This document shows, piece by piece, positions 17,121-29,193 of a stretch of 60,000 nt of DNA. Positions within the stretch are counted from its first letter, which is position 1. Every line of letters starts with the position of its first letter. Both the position numbers and the translations under genes were made by a program. The notes under the pieces are model-generated. The model saw only the letters and a program-made list of their open reading frames with translations, did not search any database and was not told where the DNA came from. Origin of the DNA: Hydractinia symbiolongicarpus (taxonomy: Eukaryota > Cnidaria > Hydrozoa > Anthoathecata > Hydractiniidae); NCBI RefSeq assembly GCF_029227915.1, contig NC_079879.1:12588001-12648000 (forward strand), written 5' to 3'.

Positions 17121-17242
17121 ATTCAAGAGCGCCTTCTTTGGAAGATATTCTTAATGTAACCGATGTTTCATGCGTTAACGGATGTTCCTCCTCTTTCAGT
17201 ATGTGGTTTCTATTAATCGCCAAATCAATTTTATGCACTTAA
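17121..17242 (+). CDS. Possible alternative terminal exon of TNFR-A
   Basis: A strong acceptor (long T tract then attccgttag, ending 17120) precedes a 122-base frame that is phase-compatible with exon 3 (phase 1). Joined there it would replace the tail by about 40 residues starting DSRAPSLEDILNVTDVS and ending with a hydrophobic FSMWFLLIAKS segment, TAA at 17240-17242. It could equally be chance sequence in the 3' flank. Confidence 0.25.
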
Positions 17243-17852
17243 AAAAATTTATGTCGGATTTAATTTGGGTATAAGATGTTAACCAGGTGTAGATTCAGTT
17301 ACTGTAAATTAATCTTAGTTTCCACCGGTTACTAACGTGAAATAATGTGAATTAATTTGTTTGTGAATATTTTATTTTTGAAGAAAAAGGTTATTTGACG
17401 GTGAAGAGAACAAACAGGTAGATGACAAATTATTGAAGAAAAAAAAAGTTTCTTTTTGTTGTTGAGAAGATGAGGAAAATGGGAATTTTATTTTAAATTA
17501 AAATAGTTCTTACTTTATTAAAACACCAACATGTATTTTCGCATCTTGTACATCGTTGTTTCGTGCGTTTCTTATTACAAAAAAAAAATTCGTAAACCCA
17601 GACAAAGCATACGAGACAAATTGTGGTAAAGATTATTTTCAAAAGCGTTAAAGATTAGGAGAGTACCGCCATGTCTACAAAGGAGGTAGAAGTCATATTT
17701 AGATGATGTATTTAAATCAATGAAAGAAAAACAAATATATTTATTACAAAATGGTAAACCTTAAAAGCGTGTTTTCAAGGCATATTTATATCGCAAGTTC
17801 TCACACTACACTCACATTTGCATGAAAATAATTGTATTCCTTTGATGTTTTC

Positions 17853-17918
17853 TTATTTCATGAAATAAACGTAAACTTGGTTTTAAAAAATTTGAGGTCA
17901 AGTTATTTCATGAAATAA
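17853..17918. repeat. Twin 16 bp palindromes
   Basis: TTATTTCATGAAATAA occurs twice, at 17853-17868 and 17903-17918, each a perfect palindrome, 50 bp apart. Confidence 0.9.
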
Positions 17919-17948
17919 GAAGGAGGTGATTTTGAAATAACACAGATA

Positions 17949-18288
17949 CACCTTTCCCGAGACTTATTCTTTTCATGTGCCGCAACTTTTTCTGTTGAGT
18001 TTTATGAAAAACGGACAACAGATTTGAATTCCTTATCAAAAATGTCATAAACAAAGAAAATTTCGAAACAATGCAGCAATTAAACAACCTGCTATTCTAT
18101 TTTAAAGATTTGTGGCATGTCCAACCTCTTTTTGAAAACGAGGCGGGACATGGTAACTTGAGCATTAAGAAGACTTTAAATCAAGTTAAACTTTTACACA
18201 TAAATTAAACAAACTATGTTGAATTCAAATATGGTATTCATATTTTACGAGTTTAAAAAAAGGATGACTCATGGTCTCGGGAAAGGTG
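17949..18288. mobile_element. MITE with TA-flanked inverted repeats (Tc1/mariner-like)
   Basis: Perfect 15 bp terminal repeats CACCTTTCCCGAGAC (17949-17963) and its complement (18274-18288), each flanked by TA (17947-17948; 18289-18290), in a 340 bp element with no coding. TA duplication and size fit a mariner-type MITE. Confidence 0.7.
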
Positions 18289-18299
18289 TATTGACGTGA

Positions 18300-19180
18300 G
18301 AAATTATGTTTAAAAATGTATTCAATATTTCACGTTAGTCACTAGTGGAAACCAAGTGTTTTATTTTCATGTTCATATATCTATATTATCTGTAACGCAA
18401 AATGGTACCGCAAGTAGCGAGACGCGCGCAATGCTGTATAAAAAGGACGGGCAAACCTGTGGATTTATTCACGGGACACCGACTAGATCCTAGTACTTCT
18501 CTCTTTATTTTTAGCTCACGAACGTGACAGCCTACTGACTGGCGTAACAGGACACCAACAAAGTGACACTTGGTGATCAATTTCATGTGTTACCTATGTA
18601 TGCACAAGAATAACTTAGAAAGATGATGATGTATTAATTTTTAGTATAAAATACAAACATTATTTTTGTTGAAGTACAGCAAAAGTATCCAACTTATGGT
18701 TAATCCGGATTTATCACAAGTTCGGATATATCACAAGTCCGGATTCAAAAAAGGCCTTTTTCACGGGTCGTCGCCAAGATTAGATATATCCGAGGACCGC
18801 AAGGAAAAGAGATGGTGAGAAAATTTGATAGAGATCTTTTTTGCGATTGGACATTCTTTGAGGGAATTTTTTTTTACATTTGTGTATGTTTGTATATTTT
18901 TTTTTAATTTCTATTTTTTTGCTTTTGTATCATTTTTTGGACTTTTTTAATTGACTTTGGTATCATTTCTCGATTTTACGAAAAATTTCATGGTTGTTAT
19001 TTAAAGATATGTAAGTACGTAAGGAAAATGTAAAAAATGACTTAGCTGTTTTTTTTCGGGGAATAGCCACAACTTTCTTCATTGAAAAATGGGCGTTACC
19101 CACGAATAGCCTGAATATAAACATTTTAAAAGTCACAACCTCCATATTTTTTAAGAAAAATATTTTGAAGTAGTACAGTC
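18300..19180. other. Non-coding stretch with short repeats
   Basis: Contains imperfect repeats of TATCACAAGTCCGGAT around 18700-18745. The minus frames at 18386-18586 and 18963-19145 have no family likeness. Confidence 0.4.
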
Positions 19181-19189
19181 AATTTAAAG

Positions 19190-19373
19190 GTGCTCTACTA
19201 CAAAGAAGTACGCTCTACTACGGCCTGCTACAGAAAATAAGGTACTGCTACACATCGCTAAGAAAAATTACCCTTTACTACATTTAAGCCTAACCCTAAA
19301 GCACTTTACGTACGAATAGCGGATAAACATATACGTACGCAAAAGTGGGCAAAAGTGCGTACGAATATACACT
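19190..19373 (-). mobile_element. MITE copy with CGTACGAATATACA end, related to 27309-27490
   Basis: The segment 19284-19373 (cctaaccctaaagcac, then TTACGTACGAATAGCGG and GTGCGTACGAATATACA) is the inverse of 27309-27400. The left boundary is blurred by CTACTA-type repeats. Confidence 0.6.
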
Positions 19374-19379
19374 AGGTAT

Positions 19380-20640
19380 TATTTTTACTTTACTATTGTT
19401 TCTCTTTATGTGTTTTACTAAGCATAAATAGCTAGCTTTAGTTTTAGCTAAATGTTCCCAGTTTAAGTATACTTAACTGGGGTGTCTTAGCCACTGTTAG
19501 CTAGCTAATGTTAGCCTCCAGATCCTACTCTTCCCATCCCCCATGGCTAGTTCTAACCTATGACTTATTTTGTTATTCCTCTTTTTTAATTATCTATAGC
19601 TAGCTACCTTAGTTTCCAAACTTTTCTTCTTTTATGAGCACGAATTATGATGTAACAAGGTAGCTAGTTACCTACAAAATCTTTCAAAGACTTAAACTTT
19701 TGCAGGATAAGTAGGATGTATTTTTTAAGAGTATAATTGTTTTTACATTTCCTGTAAACTTAACAAGGGAACCCAAGGAATATGACAAGTGGAATTTTTT
19801 TTCCAGAATGTAAAACGTGTGTGTTAAGTTATTTTTTATTGTTTTGTTTCTGATATCCTGTTAAACTTACGAGCCTACATGTAACTTACGAGCCTACATG
19901 TAAAATGCCAGGTTATTTTTACAGGGAGTTGTAGTCATTTGATTGGCAATTTACTTGGGTTTATGACTTTATTTTAATTTATGAGAGGATGGTATGGTTG
20001 TTGGTGTTTTTGTTTATGTTGCAAACTGCTGTTTTTTAAAATTTTGTGTAAACGTTTTTGGGAAAAAGACCACATGCAATATATATACTGAAAGAACAAA
20101 TTCACGTTTTTGTTAAGAATATTAAAATTGTAGAAATTACTAATTGTTCTGACTAAAACGTTTTTGTTTTTTTATATTGTATGATGAAATGCCTGATTTT
20201 TCTATAATTTGATGTGTTTCATAACCTTTATGTGGAAGATATATGGGCAATGGAAATATAGGACATGCTAAATGAACTGATTTCCGTTGATTTGTATATG
20301 CTCCTCAAAAGCCAATCTATTTTGTGTAAACTTTTGTGAGGACGGACCGTATATATTCCAAAAATAATATCTCTGTTCATTCAAAATTTACTCCCTATTC
20401 TTTTTTAACATTTACATTTAAAATGGTTGGTAAAGGTCACTACAGATCATCATGCTAAGAAAAAACATTTGTGTTCTTAACCGGTTATATAATTTTTACA
20501 TTTTGTGTATATTTTTGGGGAACATGATAGTATGTAACCGAATAAATGATTTTCCAGATATAAATTTGATGTTTTGACACATTTGATTATATATTAATGC
20601 TTTTCAACGTAATCTAACGTAATCACTTTACTTATACTTA
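19380..20640. other. Non-coding stretch
   Basis: AT-rich; contains scattered GCTAGC/TAGCTA motifs common to the whole window and a 20 bp direct repeat of TTACGAGCCTACATGTAA near 19867-19903. No gene seen. Confidence 0.4.
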
Positions 20641-22283
20641 ATATTTGAGATGTGTCTTTTCTGATTTCATTATTATTGTTGGTGTTGTACGTGATTCTAT
20701 ACATTATTTTGATTAGCGTTTCAAGCTCTACACATTGGAAGCAACGTGTAAACAAATTTCAGAAAAAAAATATTGTGTATTGGCAGGTCCTGGCAGACGT
20801 CATCAAAATACAAGTTACGATTCTCTTTTCCAATGTACTCCTGCCTAAGTGGATTTTACAGTGCAAATTTCTAAATAATTTTTTTATTTGTACTTTAGAG
20901 GACTTTACTGACGTCAGCAAAATTTTAAAATTTGAAAACACTTATATATATCTCCTTATGCGTTTGCGAACACTTATTTTTATCAGCGTTTCAATCTTCA
21001 CGCATTACAGGCAACAGCTAAACTACATTTCGCCAAATTTTTTTGTATGCACTGCTGACGTTAGGAAAATCTACAAAACAACCTAATCTTCTGCCTGAGT
21101 GGATTCTTCTACGGGCCTTATCGACTATATCTATATAATAATACACCAGTTCCGTCTGTCTGTGACTTTTGCAAAGTGGATTATTATCTTCACTACTTTC
21201 TTTGATAAAGGCTGTAAAACATCGCCCATAAAACGGTTCTGTAATTTATCAAACTTTAACGTTAAAACAGTATTGACGTCAAAGGAAAGTTAATTAAGAT
21301 TAGTGAAGCCATTACAGTGCACCTGACGTTAGCAAAATATTTAAATCCTTATATCTCATTAACCGCTCATCAAAAGCACATGATCATATACATTTTCTTG
21401 ATCAGCGTTTTAACCTCTACACAGTACAGGCAACAAAAAAACCAAATTTTGCCAAAAATTTCTGTAATTGCACTTCTGACGTCAGGAAAAAACCTAAAAC
21501 AACCTATTTTTCCATTGCCCATCTGCCTAAGTGGATCTCTTCACGGGACTTATTGACTAGTCTTATATAATAATACGGAGTGTTTGTGACGGTCATAGTG
21601 GATATCGTCATTTTCCTTTGATGTCAATGAAATTTTCTTTGAAGTTGCTGAAAGTTGTCTCAAATGTTAAGTTTTATGACGTTACGGCGCGACGTCAATA
21701 ACACTACTTTACCGTCAATATTCTTATTAAATTAATGAAGCCATTGCAGTGCACTTTAAACTTTGAGGCAAAATAACTTGGAAACGAGGTGGTGACGTCA
21801 ACGTTTTCCCACCGCATGGGTAACTAGGGACCACCTAAGACCAATTTGGGTAATTTTCCCAAACCTGGGTCCCCAAATCCGTGTCGGAATGGACGAGTTG
21901 CTGACGTCATCAAAAACCTTCAAACTCTAATACCTCTGCAGCCGTTTATCAAAAGTACATGATACATTTTCTTGATCAGCGTTTCAAGATCTATACGATG
22001 GAGGCAACAGGTATGCTAATTTTTAAAAATTTGTTTAGGGTTTTGACGGGTCTTTGCAAAATTTTTAATCCCTGATATCTCTTTAGGCGTTCCTCGAGAA
22101 CATATGATCCTGTACATTATTTTGACTAGCGTTTCAACCTCTACACATTACAGACAAAGAATAAACAAATTTCGAGAATTTTTTTATCTGCATGCACTGC
22201 TCACGTCAGCAAAACATCTAAAACAACTTTCTTTTTATTGACCTTTTGCCTAAGTGGATTTCTCCACGGGCCCTATCGACTAG
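20640..22283 (+). mobile_element. Head-to-tail array of Helitron-like elements
   Basis: Three units end in the same 3' structure: GCCT(A/G)AGTGGA, a 4-base loop, a complementary arm, then an ACGGG-like spacer and CTAG or CTAT. Ends are at about 21128 (CTAT, degenerate), 21560 (CTAG) and 22283 (CTAG), each followed by or within one base of T or A. The next unit starts immediately with TCTATATAATAATAC (21130) or TCTTATATAATAATACG (21561). All share internal blocks such as ATCAGCGTTTCAA, TACAGTGCA and GACGTCA. No Rep/helicase frame is present; the 144-codon frame at 20652-21086 is repeat sequence. Confidence 0.7.
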
Positions 22284-22289
22284 TGATAA

Positions 22290-23180
22290 AATAGTAAGAA
22301 CACAACACAATTGGAATGATGCAGAAGGAATGGGTGCTTTGTCAACAACAAAAACTATCGCCATGTGATTTTAATTTTTTAAAACGCCCTTTTTATTAAC
22401 TTGGTCTTGACCTGTGTATTTAGGCCGACTGATAATTTGGGCCACTTTAGTTGTTACAAAAGGCCGATTTTATCAGAACGACATAATACTTACCAAATTT
22501 AAGTAAATATCTGTGTTATAATAGGTAGGCACTCTAACCAGGGATCAAGTTGGAGGCGAATCTTTTAAATTAAATTCTTTGAGTTACTCTTCAAAATTCG
22601 TCAAAGAACTTCATCGTTGTGTTTTTTACATTCAAAGAGTTCTCCACCACTTTTAACCAAAATAGTCCAAAAAAATAGTCCACAATCCACAAAATGTTTT
22701 TGTTGCTGGACGGAACATATCTCAGCCCTTATCTCCGGATCTGCTGTGTGGCAGAATAATGCTATTTGTCACGCAACGCTGGGTCTGATGTTACCACTAC
22801 TTAAGCTAACATAAACATTACATGAATTGTTATGATTTGTAGTGTTCCCTACACAAATCCAATGCAGTGCATCAGTGTGAAGGAATTGTATAAAAAGCTT
22901 ATTTGACACAACTAAGGTATATACATGTTTGTTTTTATGGCCAAAAAAATAACGGAATAGAATATCTCGTGGTTTTATATGTTGCAGACATATGTAGTTG
23001 CCGTATTTCTTCAAAAGCATTTTTTGATCATCAGTTTGATGCACGAATAAAAGTTTTTGCTTTGTGGAAATTGAAGTTGCCTAAAGTTAAGATGAATAGA
23101 AAGTGTGTGTATTCTGAGCGAAGAAATTAAAGCAAAAATAACAACACAGATAAATTTGTACAGACCTTGATATCATCGTT
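22290..23180. other. Non-coding stretch
   Basis: No recognised exon or repeat. The opposed frames at 22617-23130 overlap each other and carry no family features. Confidence 0.4.
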
Positions 23181-23192
23181 GTCATACTTATC

Positions 23193-23307
23193 ACCACTTG
23201 GCAACCTCGTTCCCAGGGCAATTTTTCGCTTTTTTGATATCCGAGACGGCGCGAAGAAATGACCCTGGGCCAGGCTGGTTAAAATCAGCACGATTCGTGC
23301 TGATTTT
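23193..23307 (-). repeat. Interspersed repeat with CCTCGTTCCCAGGG motif, plus 13 bp hairpin
   Basis: 23193-23272 is related in inverse to 25454-25534 (shared CACTTGG, ACGAGG, CCCAGGG, TCCGAGA and GAAGAAATGACCCTGGGCCA blocks). Directly after it, 23281-23307 is a perfect hairpin with arms AAAATCAGCACGA. Confidence 0.7.
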
Positions 23308-23319
23308 TAATTTATTCAA

Positions 23320-24980
23320 AAGCATGCGGACCGCCGAGAACACTGTATTGCAATAATTTATGTTTAGCTAAAGTGTTTGGAGTTTTTGCTTCAAGAAAAT
23401 ATGATTGCAGTGTTGCCTTCGCTTTTTGTGGCTACATACAAATTTTAAATATATATTTATTTTAAAGTTTTCAGCCATCTATAGCTAGCTAGCTAGCAAA
23501 GGCCTAAGACGTACTTTTGTAGCTACGAAGGTTGTGCAAACCAAGGTAGTTATGATTTTTAGCTATCTTTATTTTATATTATAGTTAAAAGTGAAAGTAC
23601 TTTTAGCTAGCCACAGAATTATCAGAGGGTTTTGTGATTAGAATTACACTGAAGATGCCTAGCTATAGCTAGTTAAGTTTTTAGTATTTTTTTAGGAACA
23701 TGCAGTCTTTCTAATTCCATTTTTGTCTTGCAGGCGACTTATTGCTGAAATAAACCTCTATAAACCTAAGTTGAGGCTTTATCACGCCGGCATTATGGTC
23801 CCGTGTAGCTATATATTATACTAGTATTGAGTCATCAAACGTCATCAACGTAACCATGTGTCAGGCTCCTTTTGTCTGTTATTGTTGTTGTAACGTGCAT
23901 ATACACCTAAATAAAATCGTTTTGTCAAATTTTTTTACCTAACTTATGTTATTGTTAGGTCAAAATTTATAATTGTCTTTAAAAAAATCTTATCGCCCTG
24001 CTTTAAATGCCTAAATTCTGAAATTCGGAAAGTATAGCTATTACAGAATCATTTTTTATGCTAATCCCATCAGACCAGCCTAAAAGCATCCCCTAACAAG
24101 TTTTAGCTCAATATCTTTCTTTTTTATGTTTCTTTTTCATCATATTGCACTTTTGGTTTTTCACAAAACGGGTCCCTGGAAATTCATTTACAACTAAATG
24201 GCCACTACGGTCAAACCAATTGACTTTTTTCAATAATTTTAAGTTTGTTGCTTTACTAAGAGATTAAAAGTCATAAAACAAAGGATGTTACATTTTATGC
24301 AGTCAGAGAAAATTGTTATTTAATCTGTAATCCATTGTTATTTAAAATCTGTAACCGATTGTTATTTAATCTGTAACTGATTAATTAAGACTAATTAGAA
24401 GGTACGTATAGATTAATTAAGCGTATAACTATTTGGTTAATTAAATGGTATGAACTTCTTAATCCAGTTTTTTAACCTTTTTCAACCAAATCAACAGCAT
24501 GTGATTTTATTTTTTTGTTTATGTTTATTTTTTATTTACTTTTATGTTTATGTGTTCTGTCTCCCTTAGAAAAAATATTAGCTAGAGTGTAAAAGAAGGT
24601 CTGTTCGGGAAAAATAGGATTAGTTATGTATACCTATATATATATACCTTGTGTTGTATTTGAGCTAGCTAGATAGCTGCTAAACATGTGTTCGAGCAAA
24701 CCTACATTGTGTTTTTTCTACACCCTGTGCACAAAAGCTAGCATAGCTAGCCTTTCTAGCTCTAGTCTAGTAGCTACCTCCTCAACTGCACTGCAAAAAA
24801 AAAACAGAACCTTACTTTAACAGTCTCTAAAAGTACAACTAAAAGCTATTTAATTTTGTTTGCACGTTAAGCTATACTAACAATGCCAAATATTTTATTT
24901 TTCACAAAAATAAATTCAGTCGAGCAGAACATTAACATTCCAGCGTCCGAGCAGAACATTAACATTCCAGCGTCCCTTTC
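23320..24980. other. Non-coding stretch
   Basis: AT-rich, with many TAGCTAGC runs and a tandem repeat at 24311-24380 (unit about 24 bp, ATTGTTATTTAATCTGTAA, three copies). No gene seen. Confidence 0.45.
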
Positions 24981-24986
24981 GCACAT

Positions 24987-25341
24987 AAAGATAGATAGAT
25001 AGATGTGCATATTTTACATGGCTAGCCTCACAAATATCGAGGGATATACCCTGTCTATTATTTCCAGGAGGGGCCATGGCTAGATGGAGAGTCCTAGAGT
25101 ATTTAATGCTCATTTTGAGCTACGCAGACCCAATTAGAGCCCGCGCTCTACTAGACAACTCCCGGCAACATCCAACGGCCCACACAGTGTGCCATCTTCC
25201 CAATTTCCCTCACATGGCTTGGTGTAACCCGGGGCTATGGTAACATTCACTCGCTCATGTTGAATCGCCGTCAAGAGGAATCGAACCCCGGTCTCCCGCA
25301 CAGAGTACGAGAGCTATAACCACTAATCTACGGCGCCACAT
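24987..25341 (-). repeat. tRNA-derived SINE, copy 2
   Basis: Second, better-kept copy of the element at 8697-9022. The head on the minus strand has GTAGATTAGTGGTTATAGC and, at about 25278-25292, GACCGGGGTTCGATTCC, a perfect B box. The body matches copy 1 closely through CTGTCTATTATTTCCAGGA and CCAACGGCCCACACAGTGTG. The 3' tail is (TATC)n at 24987-25002, separated from the body by about 30 extra bases. Confidence 0.85.
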
Positions 25342-25453
25342 CTTTAACGCCATTATTGTTTTTCTGTTATTATTCAATTTTTCACGCATAAATTAATTTA
25401 TCTTCATAATTAACGGAAACTTGAGAAACCAATCAGATAGCAGAACTCACCAG

Positions 25454-25534
25454 TGGCCCAGGGTCATTTCTTCTCGCCGTCCGAGATTGTCAGAAAGAGA
25501 AAAATGGGCCTGGGGACGAGGTTGCACCACTTGG
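25454..25534 (+). repeat. Interspersed repeat, inverse copy of 23193-23272
   Basis: Shares GGCCCAGGGTCATTTCTTC and GGACGAGGTTGC with the complement of the earlier copy, at similar spacing. Confidence 0.7.
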
Positions 25535-25559
25535 CTGTATACAATCTTCGTTGTTGACA

Positions 25560-25780
25560 ACTTCACCATACCTTCTAAAAAAGAAGCTATCTTTGGGAGA
25601 TTCTTTGCGCCATTCTTCCACTTTCAGTAGTAGATTTTCTTGGTCTATTTTTGCTAATCTGTTTCTTGCAATCGCCCGTACATATGATTACGTATATCAC
25701 TTCTTTTAGGATAAAATCTCCTGTTTTTTGTGGGTGGAACACAGTTGTCTCTAAACAATTCATTCTTGGCATATATTTTA
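25560..25780 (-). pseudogene. Fragment of an unidentified repeat-borne protein gene
   Basis: In two minus frames the sequence reads like one broken coding segment: TKNRRFYPKRSDI in one, then RNRLAKIDQENLLLKVEEW and RKESPKDSFFFR in another, with a frameshift between. It resembles the conserved middle part of transposase-like or zinc-finger proteins that are common as repeats in invertebrate genomes. No firm family. It stops where the 25454-25534 repeat begins. Confidence 0.35.
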
Positions 25781-25789
25781 ATGTGTGTT

Positions 25790-27300
25790 TTCATTTCTCC
25801 TACTTGACGCACTCTTTCCGCAACTAGTTAGGAGATTCTTTAAATGATTCTTTCATCGACTTTTTGGGACATTCCTCCAGCCTTAAAATTTACGATTTAA
25901 TTATCTACTACCAAGTTTTACAACTACAAAGACGACACGAAGCTTTATACATATACCTTTCCAACAAAATGTCCAGAATGTGATTCAGGGAATGTGATCC
26001 ATATAGTTCGTTTCCACTGTACACCTTCTTTATTCTGTTGCCATTTGTTTTTAAAGCTTTTAACGCAAACTTTTCTCTTCCATTCTGTGTTAGCATCAAT
26101 CTAGGCGGTACATTTTAAATCATATCTATGACAAAAGTTAAAATAAAAAAATAGTACACCAATAAATCATAATCAGGTATTTCTTAAACTTACTCGCTTT
26201 TTCAATATCTTTTTTCTTTCTTTTTTCTCTTTTATTTTCTCTGTTTTCCGAGGTTTGTTTAATTTTATCACTATGGTGAAATAAAGTTACAACGTAACTA
26301 AAAACACTTATCTTTTTTATGTTAATCATCGATCAATTTCGAGAGAATGTTTTTAAAATCCGCAGAAATTAAAAACGTACGAAATTTTCAAAATGAAACC
26401 AATTTTCAAAATAAAACCACGTGTTTTATTTATGTGACTTAAAGTGTTTTGATATTTCCCCGAAGCGTTCCAAACATTTTTACTCGCTTATTGGACTATC
26501 GAGACCATCAGGTTATAAGACCTCCGCAAAATCTTCCGTCAACATTCCAATTTAATCTCGTTTTCAGAGCTAGTCACACGAACGGAAGTCATGCAGAGCA
26601 AATTAAGCTAATTTGTAATTCTTTTTTGCAGTCAATTTTTCGTCCTGCGGCCGGCTGCTGAATAAAAGTTTATGATAAGTGTTGATTTTAAAGACCAGAC
26701 TGATTGGCTTGCTCGCTTGCTCCATAAACTATAACTATAAACCATACATCATTTTGTTTATATTTTTGGGAGTGCTGAGTTATTTATAATTAATGTTTTT
26801 ACGCATTTGTCAAACGGGTGGCTAAATTAAAAAACAATGGGATATATTTCTCTTTATTGTGATGGTCACGGGGTCAATGTACACAAAGTGATTTAATAAG
26901 AAAAAGTTGAAGATCAAAATGGCAAAAATGTTGAACAACATGTAAAGAACATATTTTTATTATTTTGTACTATTTAACGCGAGTAAAGATAAAGAAACTA
27001 AAAAAACAAGGAAGAAAGATGAAGCCACGATATTGCACGTTCGATTTGTTATTGAAGGTTTCCGGTCTGTACATTTATTCAAATTTAGCGCCATCTCATG
27101 ATAAACTTTATCGTTCGAAGTTGGAAGTATGTTGTGGAACAGGGACTCAAAACATGAAAACAATTTTGTTGTTGGTCATAACAGATATTTCTTAAGTTCT
27201 TAGAAGTTTAAACGAAAGGTTATAAAAAGCTGTTACTATTATAGTACGTAAAATATTCATGGTTATTTCAAATCAAAGATTTAATTTTTGATCTTTACTA
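25790..27300. other. Non-coding stretch
   Basis: AT-rich. Short minus frames at 25908-26099 and 26138-26329 are Lys-rich with no recognisable domain. No repeat boundary visible. Confidence 0.4.
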
Positions 27301-27308
27301 AAACGTAG

Positions 27309-27490
27309 TGTATATTCGTACGCACTTTTGCCCATTTTTGCGTATGTATATGTTCATCCGCTATTCGTACGTAAAGTGCTTTAGGGTTAGGGTTAGGGTT
27401 AGGATTCTTTTTCCTTTTTTCTACGTATGAATAGCGCTACGCACTATTAATACGCACTTTATGTCAAATTAAAGTGCGTACGAATATACA
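27309..27490 (+). mobile_element. MITE containing (TTAGGG)4-like telomere motif
   Basis: Terminal inverted repeats TGTATATTCGTACGCACTT (from about 27310) and AAGTGCGTACGAATATACA (about 27472-27490). Inside, 27382-27405 holds three and a half copies of TTAGGG. The related inverse copy near 19284 has the same CCTAACCCTAAAG at the same internal place, so the telomere-like run belongs to the element. Confidence 0.65.
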
Positions 27491-27764
27491 GTTCCTTACT
27501 AAAAAGTACCTTAAAAACCTACTTATTTTCACCCCATACAGGCACGGAATTTCTGTAAAAATGTTGTTAGAAAGATATATAGGTAGTTGTCATGAAATAT
27601 AGTTTTTTATTTGGTATTATAGTAGTTATCTTAACAGATTTTAGGATTTAGAAATCTCTATATATTTTTCTCTCGCTTAAAATTTATTTTCTGGCTGCAA
27701 CAAAATAGTTTCTTGTTCGCCTCTCCTAAGGCGGGTTTCCACTTGAACGAATGCGGTAGAACTA

Positions 27765-27840
27765 AGGCTACGATTGGTAGCCTTGTGGAACAGCGCTTCC
27801 AGTGCGGCAGGTCTTGGGTTCAAACCTCGGTCGAGTCATG
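27765..27840 (+). repeat. tRNA-derived SINE head, different family
   Basis: TTGGTAGCCTTGTGG (27775-27789) fits an A box with one mismatch and GGGTTCAAACCTCGG (27816-27830) fits a B box, spaced as in tRNA genes. The ends do not form an acceptor stem, so it is scored as a SINE head. Confidence 0.55.
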
Positions 27841-28941
27841 TCCGAGACTATAAAAGTGTGAATCTATCCAAATTTCAGCTTTTTATTAATTTGTTCCATT
27901 TAAAACTCCTAATCTGCCAGACTAATATTAATTAGCGTTTTTTTAAAAAAAAATTTATCTCTTAAAGAGGTCGCTTAAGTCGCTTAAACTTTACACATAC
28001 GGTCCTTTGTCACGCGTGACGAATATTTTAATAATACTTCCCACTTTCGTCGAGTTTTGCCGAGCGAAGTTTTTCTGCGATAATAGAAAAGAAAATAGAA
28101 AAGTCGGCAAAAAAATTTGTGGTTAAGGATGTGATTAAGTTTTGCCTAGTTTTTTTAACACCACTGTTACTTTTTCTGCAAATGGTTTTTAGAAAAATTA
28201 ATAAAAGTTGATTATTTTTTGAAGCTATTTTGAGGTAAAAATTCTATTTGTGATGCAACAACTATAAATCAAAAGATAAACTGGAAATATTTGAAATTTA
28301 CATTGCAACATTTTTACATTGCATATTTTTTCATTTATATAAAGTCAATAAAATCAGATACAAGAAAGTAAATTATAAAAGACCAAAAAGAAAAACAAAA
28401 TAAACACTACACAAAATAGCAAAGTTGCTAATTAAAATCGACTATATCATTGTGCTAAATTACTTCTAAAAGCCAAGACCTTTGATAAATGTGACACAGA
28501 GACGGCACTTGGCACAACTTATAACTGATAAATGATAATTCTTTTAATGTTTCTGCAGAATTCACAGAGATGGGAAGCGAGCTCCACAATTGAGCACCAA
28601 TTTGTTAGACGGTCTGCATGCCGAATTTTGTAGTAAAAAAAAATATTTTGAATGATAGCCCCGGCACTACGTAAATTATTTGGTTCCTCAAAATGGCCAT
28701 CTTCCGATCCGATCGGGGTAAACTTATTCAGGAAACCAAGCATAATTTTTCTTACCGCCAGGAAATCGGAATAGTTATAAGAGGAATTAAATATCTTGAA
28801 AGAAAAGATTAGTTAAGAGAATTTTAACATTGATAGAACTTTTCTTGCATCCTTCCTTTTACTGAAAGCATCCTGGCTTTTAAAATATTTTTATAATCTT
28901 ACTTCTCACAAGAAAAACTAATACACGAGTTGCCAATTTAT

Positions 28942-29193
28942 CTATTTTTGAAGACTAACATAGTTCAAATCAATGTCTCCCAGATCAACTAAACCGATAA
29001 GTTCTCCTGTATGCCTATCCCAAACTAAATTTTCTTGCATTTTCATCTCTTTAAACAGAAGAACTACAAACTTTTCAATCTCACTGAAATCTGTGATTTT
29101 AGTTTTCAATTCGTCAATAATACATTTATTAAATCCTCGTTGTGAATAAATACAATTTTTATAAACCGTATTTATTCGTTCTCCGAATTGCAT
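28942..29193 (-). pseudogene. P-element/THAP9-type transposase fragment
   Basis: An 83-codon minus frame contains FNKCIIDELKTKI, KEMKMQENLVWDRHTG and ELIGLVDLGDID, the pattern of P-element-like transposases in which a conserved acidic residue precedes an M-I/Q-ENLV-D--TGELIGFVDLG block. It ends with the stop at its low-coordinate end and has no flanking partner frames, so it is a dead fragment. Family call from this motif only. Confidence 0.5.

Noticed and set aside
20652-21086. 144-codon hydrophobic frame
   Set aside because: Lies in the Helitron-like array; its sequence is shared with non-coding copies and has no domain.
24311-24380. CRISPR-like spaced repeat
   Set aside because: Only three direct, contiguous AT-rich units without spacers; the genome is eukaryotic.
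25265-25341. Possible functional tRNA gene
   Set aside because: Good B box, but the 5' and 3' ends do not pair as an acceptor stem and the same unit with a body and tail occurs elsewhere, so it is a SINE.
27382-27405. Chromosome-end or fusion scar
   Set aside because: The TTAGGG run is inside a small inverted-repeat element with a second copy in the window.
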